Shown: positions 7,904 to 16,386 of the stretch, piece after piece
How positions within the stretch are numbered: the first letter of the stretch is position 1
Layout of the letters: each line of letters opens with the position of its first letter
Assembly (NCBI RefSeq): GCF_041737845.1
Contig: NZ_JBGSQX010000146.1
Location: 62,001-126,000, forward strand
Source of the DNA: Desulfococcus sp041737845
GTDB lineage: Bacteria > Desulfobacterota > Desulfobacteria > Desulfobacterales > Desulfococcaceae
Direction of reading: 5' to 3'
Length of the DNA stretch: 64,000 nucleotides
The notes under the pieces: model-generated
Seen by the model: only the letters and a program-made list of their open reading frames with translations
Database searches by the model: none
What the model was told of the DNA's origin: nothing
Translations under genes and position numbers: made by a program

Positions 7904-8683
7904 ATGAAGATTCCCATTGTACTTGCCGCCTTCGGCACCACGACCCGGGCCATGAAAACCTACTCCTTCATCAACGATATCTGTCGAGAACGGTTTGCCG
8001 AGCACCCGGTCTTCTGGGCCTTTTCATCCCGGCAGGTCAAGGAATTTTCCAACAAAAACTACAACACGAACATGCAGCATCCCCACCAGGTGCTGTCAAA
8101 GCTCAAGGAGATGGGGCACCCCTGGGCCGTGGTGCAGTCCCTCCATTTCACCTGCGGTCACGAGTTCTATCGGTTGATCGAGGAGGTCACCGGGTGCGAC
8201 ATTCGGACCTCCATGGGGCTCCCCCTGTTGAGCCAGCCCGAGGATTACGAAGCCGTCGTGGCTGCACTGATGACCCATTTTCCCGGTAAACCGGATGAAG
8301 CCATCGTGATGATCGGCCACGGCACAGACCATCCCAGCTGGAGCAGCTATGTCGCGCTGGACTATATTTTCCGGAAAAAAAAGGCTTCGGGCATCTATGT
8401 CGGGCTGGTGGAACACGGGTATCCCACCATGGCATCCGTAATCCAGGAGGTGAAGAAGGACGGCTATGGGCATGTCCGGCTCATTCCCATGATGCTGGTC
8501 GCAGGCCTTCATTTCGAGGAGGATATGTCGGGGGAGAACCATTCCTGGAAACTGGCGTTTGAGGCTGCCGGCATATCCGTTTCGCTGGAAAATCAGGGGC
8601 TGGGTTTCAACCGGGGGATAGTGGACCTCTATTGCCGGCACATCCGGGATGCCCTCGACGTGATACCCGACAACCGGAGCTGA
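7904..8683 (+). CDS. cbiK: Sirohydrochlorin cobaltochelatase, CbiK type
   Basis: CbiK inserts Co2+ (or Fe2+) into sirohydrochlorin in the anaerobic cobalamin or siroheme pathway. The 259-residue protein begins with the family start VLAAFGTTTRAM, has VIRxxF-like repeated alpha/beta chelatase halves, the metal-binding His in VMIGHGTDHPSW (about residue 145) and a second in MLVAGLHFEEDM (about residue 205). No signal peptide is visible, so it should be cytoplasmic, unlike the periplasmic CbiK-P type of Desulfovibrio. It converges on the YidD-like gene; no other cobalamin genes are adjacent. Confidence 0.9.
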   Translation: MKIPIVLAAFGTTTRAMKTYSFINDICRERFAEHPVFWAFSSRQVKEFSNKNYNTNMQHPHQVLSKLKEMGHPWAVVQSLHFTCGHEFYRLIEEVTGCDIRTSMGLPLLSQPEDYEAVVAALMTHFPGKPDEAIVMIGHGTDHPSWSSYVALDYIFRKKKASGIYVGLVEHGYPTMASVIQEVKKDGYGHVRLIPMMLVAGLHFEEDMSGENHSWKLAFEAAGISVSLENQGLGFNRGIVDLYCRHIRDALDVIPDNRS

Positions 8684-8695
8684 CCCCTCCCGGCA

Positions 8696-9139
8696 TCATT
8701 TTGGACGGGGTTCGTCCCGACGGGAGAGGGTCGCGGCATCGTGCCACCAGAAATCGTTTCGATCCACCGGATCATAGTAGCGCCACTCCCCGTGGATTTT
8801 CACCCTGGGGGAGTGGCGCGTTTCATCTCGGCCGCATCGCATCAGGCGATCGGTGGCCATCATCCAGCCCACCAGTTCTCCGTGCCTTTCCATCGCCTCG
8901 CGCGCATACTCGGAGCAGGACGGAACCATGGGGCATTCCCCATGGCGGACGGCGGAGAGGTGATTCAACGGACCCCGGTAAAAGGCTACCAGCCCGTTCA
9001 AGGGCGAGAAAGTCGATCCCTGGCCCCCATTGCCGGCCGTCACGGTGCTGCATGCCACGGCCAGCGAAGCCACAGCGGCCAGCAGCAGGTGACGAGCGCA
9101 TCGTCGATGGAGGACGGGCTTCAATCCTTTTGGGGCCAT
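8696..9139 (-). CDS. YidD-family domain protein with a lipoprotein-type N terminus
   Basis: The C-terminal two thirds match YidD (membrane protein insertion efficiency factor): LVAFYRGPLN, then CPMVPSCSEYAREAMERHG, then RLMRCGRDE. The three YidD cysteines are at the expected places. Unusually, about 35 residues precede it with a basic start, a hydrophobic stretch and a lipobox-like AVACS, so the domain may be periplasmic and lipid-anchored rather than cytoplasmic. A further WRYYDPVDRNDFWW segment follows the domain. The start ATG 9139 overlaps the upstream small gene by 19 bases. It is not next to rnpA, yidC or rpmH. Confidence 0.75.
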   Translation of the reverse strand: MAPKGLKPVLHRRCARHLLLAAVASLAVACSTVTAGNGGQGSTFSPLNGLVAFYRGPLNHLSAVRHGECPMVPSCSEYAREAMERHGELVGWMMATDRLMRCGRDETRHSPRVKIHGEWRYYDPVDRNDFWWHDAATLSRRDEPRPK

Positions 9140-9342
9140 TCCACCGCCTTCCGCTCTTCCATGAAATAGCAGAACCGGCTCCAGGCGAACTCCTTGAGGC
9201 TGAAGGGGCACCTCAGGGTCACTTTGTGATCGGTCACGCCGATCACCTCCCAGTCTCCTCTTCGCGGGCCTCCCTGGATGTGAATCTTCTGACCGACACG
9301 AAACGGATACGGCGTAAACAGTGTGACATCGTGTTGTTCCAA
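9121..9342 (-). CDS. Small hypothetical protein upstream of the YidD-like gene
   Basis: A predicted 73-residue soluble protein starting at TTG 9342, with GGGAG eight bases upstream. It contains VGQKIHIQGGPRRGDWEVIGVTDHKVTLRCPFS, a short beta-rich pattern resembling an SH3-like barrel, and ends with a charged WPQKD. No family was recognised. Its 3' end overlaps the start of the YidD-like lipoprotein gene, so the two form an operon from a promoter at 9431-9459. The frame continues upstream with alternative ATGs, but those lie over the promoter. Confidence 0.55.
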   Translation of the reverse strand: MEQHDVTLFTPYPFRVGQKIHIQGGPRRGDWEVIGVTDHKVTLRCPFSLKEFAWSRFCYFMEERKAVEWPQKD

Positions 9343-9430
9343 TGTATTTTCTCCCTTCAGAGCTTGTGGGCGCTGTCTTTGGCGCGTCAAGCCCTCCTCT
9401 GCGACTTGACAACCTTCCATAATCGGCCGC

Positions 9431-9459
9431 ATTATATACCGTAAAGCCGATCTTCGCAA
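9431..9459 (-). promoter_or_regulatory. Sigma70-type promoter for the small protein/YidD-like operon
   Basis: On the minus strand TTGCGA (9459-9454) and a perfect TATAAT (9436-9431) are separated by exactly 17 bases. It sits about 90 bases upstream of the TTG start of the small gene, in the intergenic region shared with the OmpA-like gene. Confidence 0.65.
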
Positions 9460-9545
9460 GTTTGGCATTGCGGCCCCGGAAGTGAGCCGCAATATCCGCT
9501 CCCCCCGGTGACGCTGAAGACCCGGCATCGCGCCGACCGTCGGCG

Positions 9546-9574
9546 TTGACACGTCTTGTAGGATGATCTATTAG
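9546..9574 (+). promoter_or_regulatory. Sigma70-type promoter for the OmpA-like lipoprotein gene
   Basis: TTGACA at 9546-9551 and TATTAG at 9569-9574 with a 17-base spacer. It lies about 100 bases upstream of ATG 9676 and is divergent from the promoter at 9431-9459. The 9343-9675 gap is otherwise without recognised content. Confidence 0.65.
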
Positions 9575-9675
9575 TGATCATATACGTATCGCTTGCCTCT
9601 CAGGCAACCCGGGCCGTTGGGGAGAAAGGGCATGAGCGCTGGTTCTCAAGACTTGAAAGAGGAGGTCATGACGCA

Positions 9676-10338
9676 ATGAAAAAGATTCTCGTTGTTCTAC
9701 TTGCCACAGCTATGGCGGCCGCGGGATGCGCCGCCCCTCAGACCAAAACCGGCAAGGGGGCGCTCTACGGTACGGCGGGCGGTGCTGCCGCCGGTGCGCT
9801 GGCCGGTCAACTCATCGGCGGAAATACCCAGGGCACACTCATCGGCGCGGCGGTGGGGGCTGCCATCGGCGGCCTTGCGGGGGCCGGCGTCGGAAATTAT
9901 ATGGACAAGCAGGAAGTGGAGTTCCGGCAGGCGCTCGGCGAGTCTGAGGCGGCCCAGGTCACTCGTGAGGGGGACCTCCTTGCGATCACCCTGAAGGGGG
10001 ATGTGACCTTCGACACCAATTCAACCGTCGTGAGGCCAGGGCTTTACAACGAGATCGACCGGATCGCCCAGGTCATGGTCCAGTATCCCGAGACGCAGAT
10101 CATCGTTCAGGGGCATACGGACAGCGCGGGCAGCGCCGAATACAACCAGAGGCTATCCGAGCGGCGCGCGGAGGCGGTGAAAAACCTGATCCTGCAGCGG
10201 GGGGTCTCCCCCGCCCGGATGACCTCCATTGGGTACGGAGAGACCCAGCCCGTTGCCACGAACGACACCCCCGAGGGGCGGCAGATGAACCGCAGGGTGG
10301 AGATCCGGATCAAGCCGAACGAACCGGCCGCCGGTTAA
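9676..10338 (+). CDS. OmpA-family lipoprotein with glycine-zipper and peptidoglycan-binding domain
   Basis: A 220-residue protein. Residues 1-18 form a lipoprotein signal with lipobox AAGC (Cys18). Residues about 30-80 are a Gly/Ala-rich zipper (GTAGGAAAGALAGQLIGG and a second repeat) that could insert in or pack against the membrane. The C-terminal half is an OmpA-type domain with VTFDTNSTVVRPG, QGHTDSAGSAEYNQRLSERRAEAV and MNRRVEIRI, which binds diaminopimelate of peptidoglycan. This matches YiaD/Pal-like outer-membrane anchors. ATG 9676 with GGAGG upstream is preferred over an earlier in-frame start that would bury the signal peptide. Confidence 0.9.
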   Translation: MKKILVVLLATAMAAAGCAAPQTKTGKGALYGTAGGAAAGALAGQLIGGNTQGTLIGAAVGAAIGGLAGAGVGNYMDKQEVEFRQALGESEAAQVTREGDLLAITLKGDVTFDTNSTVVRPGLYNEIDRIAQVMVQYPETQIIVQGHTDSAGSAEYNQRLSERRAEAVKNLILQRGVSPARMTSIGYGETQPVATNDTPEGRQMNRRVEIRIKPNEPAAG

Positions 10339-10357
10339 CCGTTTCAGCCGTTTATCC

Positions 10358-10385
10358 GGGCAGGAGAACGCGTCTTCTCCTGCCC
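10358..10385. terminator. Hairpin between convergent genes
   Basis: GGGCAGGAGAA (10358-10368) pairs perfectly with TTCTCCTGCCC (10375-10385), an 11 bp stem with a 6-base loop. It lies between the OmpA-like gene and the convergent hydrolase gene. There is no strong T run on either side, so it is a likely but not classical terminator. Confidence 0.55.
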
Positions 10386-10411
10386 TCCTCCGTTTAACGG
10401 GCTGTTGCAGC

Positions 10412-11149
10412 CTACCTGATCCTCTCCTTGAACCATGAGGCCGCTTCACGGGCAAATTTTTCCTGGTTCTCCGGCAGGCTCATGGGATGGTCTCCGTTCT
10501 TCAGCATGATCAAATGTTTGGGCATTTTGGCCCTGGTGTATATCCGGTGGGCCTCCGAGGGAGGCACGATCGTGTCGGAATCGCCGTGGATGATGAGGAT
10601 GCCGGTGATGCCCTCGATCTTTCCGGAAATATCGAAATGGAGCATTTCCGGATCGACCTCGGGATGATCCATGGCGTCTTCCCGCTTCTTGAGCATCTGC
10701 ACAATCCTGGCGCCGGTCAAGGGGGCCGCGTAGGTCACCACCGCACCCGCCCCGGTTTCAAGCGCAACGGACAGCACGACGGCGCCCCCCAGGCTGCTGC
10801 CGAAAAGCCCCAGGGTATTTCCGGTCTCGTCCATCTCCCGCAGAACGGCAATGGCGCTCAACAGGTCTTTCCGACGGTTTTCAAGGTTGGTGACATCCTT
10901 GAAGACCCCTTCGCTCCCGCCGCATCCCCTGTGGTCGAAACGGAAAAAGGCGATTCCCTGGGTTGCGCACTTATCCGCCAGAACCCGCTGCTTCGGGGAG
11001 TTGCGGTCGCTGAAGAGCCCGTGGGAGCCGATGACGACCGGTGGCGAGGAGGCGTGCATGGGCAGGTGGAGGGTCCCTTTGAGTTGAACGTCGCCGCTGG
11101 AAAAGGCGATATCCTTGATGATGGCATTGGCTTTTTCCACCTCCGGCAT
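10412..11149 (-). CDS. Alpha/beta hydrolase
   Basis: A 245-residue cytoplasmic serine hydrolase. It shows the oxyanion region GSHGLFSDRNSP, the RFDHRGCGGSEG strand, the nucleophile elbow GLFGSSLGGAV, the acid HGDSDTIVP and the base NGDHPMS, in the order of dienelactone-hydrolase/prolyl-oligopeptidase-like folds. The substrate cannot be deduced. A second hydrolase of similar type lies at 20475-21239. It is divergent from the rRNA methyltransferase gene. Confidence 0.8.
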   Translation of the reverse strand: MPEVEKANAIIKDIAFSSGDVQLKGTLHLPMHASSPPVVIGSHGLFSDRNSPKQRVLADKCATQGIAFFRFDHRGCGGSEGVFKDVTNLENRRKDLLSAIAVLREMDETGNTLGLFGSSLGGAVVLSVALETGAGAVVTYAAPLTGARIVQMLKKREDAMDHPEVDPEMLHFDISGKIEGITGILIIHGDSDTIVPPSEAHRIYTRAKMPKHLIMLKNGDHPMSLPENQEKFAREAASWFKERIR

Positions 11150-11251
11150 CAGAAAAACCCTCCTTGTATTTACGTTATGGGTGCGATATGAGCTGCTTCC
11201 TTATACTGCATTTGCCGAAGACGGGCAAGATTCAAATACCGGAGTAAAGAG

Positions 11252-12640
11252 ATGATCATCAAAAAAGGGCAGGAACTCGATCTGGACGTTACGGACATCG
11301 CATTTGGGGGAAAGGGGATTGCCAAAGTCGATGGACTGGCCGTCTTTGTGGACCAGACGGTCCCCCTGGATCGGGTCAGGGTCCGCATCGTCCGAAAAAA
11401 GAAGAACTATGCGGAAGGCCGCGTGATCGAATGGATCACCCCCTCCCCCCATCGCCTGGCCGCCCCCTGCCGCTACAGCGGGTTCTGCGGCGGATGCAAG
11501 TGGCAGTTCCTGGACTATCCCATGCAGCTCGCCTACAAACGGCGGCATGTGGTGGATTCCCTGGAGCACATCGGCCTCATCAAGGGGGTCCCGGTCCATC
11601 CCGCCATTCCTTCCGACGCCATCTATGAATATCGCAACAAGATGGAGTTCTCCTGTTCCGACAGGCGCTGGCTTCTTCCCTCGGAGATGGCGGACGGCAG
11701 CCATGATACGGAATTCGCCATCGGTCTGCACGTGCCGGGGACCTTTCACAAGGTGTTGGATATCGAGGCGTGCCTGATCCAGCCCCGCCTGGGCAGCGCC
11801 ATCCTGAACACGGTCCGCGCCTTCATGAAGGGTTCGGCGATGCCGGTTTACGGGCTGAAATCCCACGAGGGGTTCTGGCGTTTTCTCATGCTCCGGCACT
11901 CCGCCGCCCACGATCGCTGGATGGCCAACATCATCACCGCAAGCGACCGCCGGGACGCGGTTTATCCCCTCGCAGAACGCCTCATGGCGGAATTTCCGGC
12001 GATCGTCTCCGTGGTCAACAACGTCACGGCCCGGAAGGCGGGCATCGCGGTGGGCGAATTCGAGGTGCCGCTATTGGGAAACACCGCCATCCGGGATTGC
12101 ATCGGTCCCTATGAATTCGAGATTTCTGCCAACTCCTTTTTCCAGACCAACACCCGCGGGGCGGAAAAGCTCTATGATGTCGTCAAGGCGTATGCGGCAT
12201 TGACCGGCTGCGAGACCGTCCTCGATCTCTACTGCGGCACCGGGACCATCGGCATCTATCTGTCGGATGCCGCAAGGTCGGTCACGGGCATCGAGATTGT
12301 CGAGAGCGCGGTGATGGACGCCCGGAAAAACTGCCGGATCAACGGCATCGGGAACTGCCGCTTTCTGTCCGGGGACATCCGCGGGGTGCTGTCGGGGATT
12401 GCGGAAAAACCGGAGGTGATGATCATCGACCCTCCCCGGGTGGGCATGCACCAGGACGTTGTCCGTCAGGTCGTCGAGATGGCCCCCCCGAAAATCGTCT
12501 ATGTCTCCTGCAACCCCGCGACCCTGGCCCGGGACCTGGCCTTGATGGTCGGCCATTACCATGTTGCGGAGATCCAGCCGGTGGACATGTTCCCCCATAC
12601 CTTCCATATCGAATCCGTTGCAAGGCTGATTCGAAAATAG
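11252..12640 (+). CDS. 23S rRNA (uracil-C5)-methyltransferase, RlmD/RlmCD type
   Basis: A 462-residue SAM-dependent m5U methyltransferase. Residues 5-60 form a TRAM RNA-binding domain (IAFGGKGIAKVDGLAVFVD). An Fe-S-binding cysteine group CRYSGFCGGCKWQ is at about residues 73-82. The C-terminal Rossmann domain has FFQTNTRGAEKLY, VLDLYCGTGTIGIYL, DPPRVG and the catalytic VSCNPATLARDL. It should methylate U1939 and/or U747 of 23S rRNA; which one cannot be told from sequence alone. It converges on fdhD with a 17-base gap. Confidence 0.9.
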   Translation: MIIKKGQELDLDVTDIAFGGKGIAKVDGLAVFVDQTVPLDRVRVRIVRKKKNYAEGRVIEWITPSPHRLAAPCRYSGFCGGCKWQFLDYPMQLAYKRRHVVDSLEHIGLIKGVPVHPAIPSDAIYEYRNKMEFSCSDRRWLLPSEMADGSHDTEFAIGLHVPGTFHKVLDIEACLIQPRLGSAILNTVRAFMKGSAMPVYGLKSHEGFWRFLMLRHSAAHDRWMANIITASDRRDAVYPLAERLMAEFPAIVSVVNNVTARKAGIAVGEFEVPLLGNTAIRDCIGPYEFEISANSFFQTNTRGAEKLYDVVKAYAALTGCETVLDLYCGTGTIGIYLSDAARSVTGIEIVESAVMDARKNCRINGIGNCRFLSGDIRGVLSGIAEKPEVMIIDPPRVGMHQDVVRQVVEMAPPKIVYVSCNPATLARDLALMVGHYHVAEIQPVDMFPHTFHIESVARLIRK

Positions 12641-12657
12641 CGGGGCCCGTCCGCCCT

Positions 12658-13467
12658 TCACCTCACGAGCCGCTCTTCACCGCACAGGATCAGGAGATCG
12701 CCGTTCTTGGCGATGCAGGCCAGGGTCAGGTTCATTCTTCGGCTGAGGTCAACGGCCAGGGCCGTGGGCCGTGACATGCTGACGATGATGGGGATCCCCG
12801 CCCGTGCGGCCTTCTGAACCAGTTCATAGCTGATCCTGGAGGAAAGCGCGGCAATGGAGACCGAAGAGAGGGTGTTTTCCAGAAGGGCCCGGCCGATGGC
12901 CTTATCCAGCGCGTTGTGTCGGCCCACATCCTCGCCCAGCGCCGTCATTTCCAGGTCGCTGCTGAACAATATCGCGCCGTGGGCGCTGCTGGTCTTGCGA
13001 TAGAGGCTCTGGTGGTCCAGGAGACGGTCATCGTTGATCCGATCCAGGAGTTCTTTGAGGTCAATCCTGGTGTTGTCCTTGCTGGGGGCCATCTTCTGGG
13101 TGAGGTCCCGGAGCATCTCCTTTCCGCAGATGCCGCAGCTCGTCTGGCTGATGTAGCCGCGCCGTTCCAGGAGGTCGGCGACCATTTGACGGCGCCGGGG
13201 CGTGAGGGCGACGGCGATCACGTTGGGGTCCATCTGTTCGCAGTACCCGAGGGTGGCGAAATCGTCGACTCCGTCCACCAGACCCTCGGCGAGGCTGAAT
13301 CCCGCGGCAAGAAATCTTTCGTCCCCCGGGGTCCGCATGACCACGGCGTAAGGGGCATTCTCCACGCGGATCGACAGCGGCTCCTCGCCGATGAGCATCA
13401 GCTCTTCCGTCAGAAGCGTATTTCCAGGTTGATAGCGTATGATTCTGTGCAGTGATGCGCTTTCCAA
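12658..13467 (-). CDS. fdhD: Formate dehydrogenase accessory sulfurtransferase FdhD
   Basis: FdhD passes sulfur from IscS to the Mo/W-bis-PGD cofactor of formate dehydrogenases. The 269-residue protein has the N-terminal EEPLSIRVE, MRTPGDERFLAAGFSLAEGLV, the CGICG active-site loop in SQTSCGICGKEM, SAHGAILF, and GEDVGRHNALDKAIG, all family signatures. No formate dehydrogenase gene is adjacent; the electron-transfer module at 48907-53151 lacks a catalytic subunit, so an FDH must lie elsewhere. Confidence 0.95.
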   Translation of the reverse strand: MESASLHRIIRYQPGNTLLTEELMLIGEEPLSIRVENAPYAVVMRTPGDERFLAAGFSLAEGLVDGVDDFATLGYCEQMDPNVIAVALTPRRRQMVADLLERRGYISQTSCGICGKEMLRDLTQKMAPSKDNTRIDLKELLDRINDDRLLDHQSLYRKTSSAHGAILFSSDLEMTALGEDVGRHNALDKAIGRALLENTLSSVSIAALSSRISYELVQKAARAGIPIIVSMSRPTALAVDLSRRMNLTLACIAKNGDLLILCGEERLVR

Positions 13468-13521
13468 GGCCGGTTTCTCCCGTCTGTCGATTTTGATTCG
13501 TTCGCAAAAAGTCGATTTTCA

Positions 13522-13644
13522 GACGGTTTCGCAAAAAGCCCGAGATCAAGGCTTGAGAATCCCGAGGAATGAGGCATACATCCCGTACGCCGCAGTGACG
13601 AGGGATACGCGTAACGCAGATATCGGGCTTTTTGCGGAACCGTC
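13522..13644. repeat. Palindromic repeat element (copy 1), 123 bp
   Basis: Terminal arms of 25 bases at 13522-13546 and 13620-13644 are inverted repeats matching at 23 of 25 positions; each arm holds a CGCAAAAAGCCCG core or its complement. A degenerate direct copy of TTCGCAAAAAG also sits at 13501-13511. The inside holds a GAGGAATGAGGC ... GACGAGGGATA framework that is also recognisable in the element at 42960-43048. No coding potential is evident. It fits a REP/MITE-like non-autonomous repeat between divergent genes. Confidence 0.7.
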
Positions 13645-13672
13645 AATTTTCGGAATCGCTCTGTTCCGTTGT

Positions 13673-14278
13673 TTACTCGACGGCCACATCGGTAAACCAC
13701 ACCCTGAATCCAGCGGGGCCTTCCCGAAGCAGCGAGAGCGAAACGCCGTCGAAATCCGTGTAATCTTCCCAGGTCGTCATCCGCGCCGGCGGCTCCCTGC
13801 CTTCCTTCAGATAGCCCCACTCCCGGATCATCAGGTTGTCATCCACATAGAGCCGGTAGGCATCGTTGGGGGTGAACCCTTTCCCGTCCACATAGCGGAC
13901 GACGACCTCCGTGAGCTCCCGGCCCGCCAGGGGGGGTGTTCGGCGACGGTTCACGGTGACCGCTGTTTTACCGCGGTCTTCCCAGGCCTTGAGGGGGAAG
14001 AGGAGCCAGTAGATGTCATTGACGAACATGGCCGACTGAGAGTGGGCCTCCCCGTTCAGGAAGACTTCGCCGGATCGGATATGCCATTCCCAGGATCGCT
14101 TCACCGTCTTGTCCGGCAGGCGGACGTTGAAGGTGAACCGGAGCCTCTCCTTCTGATAGAGGTCAAAAAGATGATTCGCCCGGCAGATATCGTGCAGGAC
14201 ATCCTCGCTTTTCACGGGGTGCCCCGCGCACCCGCAGACCAGAAAGGCCGCCAGAATCAGGAGCCGAACCTGTCGCAT
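13673..14278 (-). CDS. Putative lipoprotein of unknown function
   Basis: A 201-residue protein with a short lipoprotein signal (LLILAAFLVCGC, Cys17). The mature part has many Trp, Tyr and charged residues (SWEWHIRSGEVFLNGEAH, DIYWLLFPLKAWEDRG, YVDDNLMIREWGYLKEGR, TTWEDYTDFDG), a beta-strand-rich pattern typical of periplasmic LolA/LolB-like or DUF-type carrier folds. No family is assigned. It is followed after 122 bases by the antiporter gene on the other side of its start and preceded downstream by the repeat element. Confidence 0.6.
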   Translation of the reverse strand: MRQVRLLILAAFLVCGCAGHPVKSEDVLHDICRANHLFDLYQKERLRFTFNVRLPDKTVKRSWEWHIRSGEVFLNGEAHSQSAMFVNDIYWLLFPLKAWEDRGKTAVTVNRRRTPPLAGRELTEVVVRYVDGKGFTPNDAYRLYVDDNLMIREWGYLKEGREPPARMTTWEDYTDFDGVSLSLLREGPAGFRVWFTDVAVE

Positions 14279-14400
14279 GGTTTTCCTTTTTTCTTGTATG
14301 TGCTCATGTGAACCGGGCGCCTGCGGAACCGGTTTCCGCGGCAGGTCAATTCAGCTGCGTCAATTACAAACTTAGGTCGCCCGGCTGCTGAAATCAAGGT

Positions 14401-16359
14401 CTATATCCCGGCCAGCTCACGGAAGGCGGCGAGCTGCTCCTTTCGTCCGATGATTCCGACAATATCGCCGTCCGCAAAGGAAAAATCGGGTGTGGGATTC
14501 GCATGGAGCACGCCGTTTCGCAGGATCCCCGCCACGGTTGCGCCGGTGACGGTGCGAATCATGGAATCCTGGATGCTTCTGCCGTGGATCCGACTTTCCA
14601 CCCCCAGGTTGATCCAGGTCAGATCGAAGAGGCGCGAGGCGTGCTGGAGCTGGATAATGGTTTTGTATTCCGTTTGGGAATCGTAAAGGGGTTTGTAGAG
14701 GTCTTCCCGCACCTCGTCCGTAAATGCCTGGATGCGCTCGGCGGGAATGTCGAGATGGAGAAGGGCCTGCCGGGTGAATTCGAGGCCCGCCTCAAATTCC
14801 GGCTGGACGATATGATAGACCCCCTGGTCGTGAAGGGATTGGATCTGCTCGGGGGTCTCGGCGCTGGCCACGATATGGATGCCTGAGGTGATTTTTTGGC
14901 TCTGAGCCACAATGCATTCGCAGACGGCGGCCACCGGTGTGGTGATCAGGAGCAGTTCGGCCTTGTGCACCTCCGCCGCCTCCAGGATGACCGGCTGGGC
15001 AGCGTCTCCGTAAATGAGCGGAAAGCCCTGGGCCTTGATCGGCGCAAGGCGCCGATGGTCGAATTCGATGATGACGAAGCTTTTGCCGATGCGATGGAGG
15101 ACATCCGCAACGTATTTCCCGACCCTGCCCCCGCCGGCGATCACGATGTGATGGTTGAATCCGTTCTCGGGCAGGTTGACGGTCTCCAACTGAAAGCCTT
15201 TCATATAGCGGTTTTTGAGCGAATACAGCGGCGTGGTAAGCCCGGAGATGAAGGGGGTCAGGAACATGGTGATGATGGTGACGGTCAGGACCAGGGAATA
15301 GAATTCCATGGAAAAGCTATGATTGCTGATTCCGACCCTTGCCAGAACAAAGGAAAACTCGCCGATCTGCGACAGGCCAAGCCCCATGGCCAGGGGAATG
15401 ACGTTCCCGTAGCCGAAAAGCCGGCTTATCATCGCAAATATCAGGCCCTTCCCGGTCATCACGATAACCACGAGGAAGAGGACGGTCTTGAAATGGGCGA
15501 CCAGAAACTGCGGATTGAAGAGCATGCCCACGGAGGTGAAAAAGAGGATGCTGAAGATGTCCCTCAGGGGGATGATGTCGCTCAGGGCCTGGTATCCATA
15601 ATCGGACTCGCTCAGGAGCATGCCGGAGACAAAGGCGCCGAAGGCGAACGAGAGGCCGAAAAGGTAGGTGCCGTAGCCGACACCCAGCCCCATGGCCGTG
15701 GCGGCAAGGAGAAACAGCTCCCGGGAGTTTAATTTGGCCACCTGCTTCATGATGCCGGGAATGATGCGGGTGCCGACGACGATCATCAGGATGAGAAAAA
15801 CAAGGGCCTTGAGCGCGGCCATTCCCAGAAGGGGCAGCCCGGCTTCGGGATTGCTGAGCTGGGGCAGGATGATCATGAGGGGCACGATGGCCAGGTCCTG
15901 GACGATCAGGATGCCGATCATGACGCGGCTCGACAGGGTGCCTTTGTGGCCCTGGTTTTCGAGGGTCTTCAGCAGCACCATGGTGCTGGACAGGGAGATC
16001 AGCGCCCCGAACCAGATCGAAACGGTCCACTCCCAGCCCATCGCCCTGCCGATGCCGATGCCGAAGGCCGCCGTCAGGAGCATCTGCAGCGGCGTTCCGA
16101 AAAGGGCGATATTCCGGACCGGCTTCAGGTGGCCGAACGAGAACTCCAGGCCCAGACCGAAAAGCAGCAGGGCGATCCCGATCTCCGCCAGCATTTCGAT
16201 GTCGTGGATGTCACTGATGGTGACGCCGCCGGTGTGAGGCCCCAGCGCAATGCCCGCGAGGATGTAGCCCAGGATGAGCGGCTGTTTGAACCTCTGGGCG
16301 ATGATGCCCCCGATCAGGGCGGCCACGACGATGAGGACGATATCCGCGGCGATTCCCAT
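14401..16359 (-). CDS. CPA2-family cation:proton antiporter with RCK domains (Kef/YbaL-like)
   Basis: A 652-residue inner-membrane protein. Residues 1-385 form about 12 transmembrane helices of the Na+/H+ exchanger fold, with GYILAGIALGPHTGG, LLLFGLGLEFS, SLSSTMVLLKTLE, ILIVQDLAIVPLM and FAFGAFVSGMLLSES. A cytosolic TrkA-N domain follows from about residue 405 (IVIAGGGRVGKYVADVL, YGDAAQPVILEAA), then a TrkA-C domain with DGDIVGIIG near the end. Such proteins export K+ or Na+ under nucleotide or thiol control. The gene is monocistronic-looking and ends 28 bases after the start region of the chalcone-isomerase-like gene. Confidence 0.9.
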   Translation of the reverse strand: MGIAADIVLIVVAALIGGIIAQRFKQPLILGYILAGIALGPHTGGVTISDIHDIEMLAEIGIALLLFGLGLEFSFGHLKPVRNIALFGTPLQMLLTAAFGIGIGRAMGWEWTVSIWFGALISLSSTMVLLKTLENQGHKGTLSSRVMIGILIVQDLAIVPLMIILPQLSNPEAGLPLLGMAALKALVFLILMIVVGTRIIPGIMKQVAKLNSRELFLLAATAMGLGVGYGTYLFGLSFAFGAFVSGMLLSESDYGYQALSDIIPLRDIFSILFFTSVGMLFNPQFLVAHFKTVLFLVVIVMTGKGLIFAMISRLFGYGNVIPLAMGLGLSQIGEFSFVLARVGISNHSFSMEFYSLVLTVTIITMFLTPFISGLTTPLYSLKNRYMKGFQLETVNLPENGFNHHIVIAGGGRVGKYVADVLHRIGKSFVIIEFDHRRLAPIKAQGFPLIYGDAAQPVILEAAEVHKAELLLITTPVAAVCECIVAQSQKITSGIHIVASAETPEQIQSLHDQGVYHIVQPEFEAGLEFTRQALLHLDIPAERIQAFTDEVREDLYKPLYDSQTEYKTIIQLQHASRLFDLTWINLGVESRIHGRSIQDSMIRTVTGATVAGILRNGVLHANPTPDFSFADGDIVGIIGRKEQLAAFRELAGI

Positions 16360-16386
16360 GTGGTCAATGACCTTTTCAGGCTCCGG

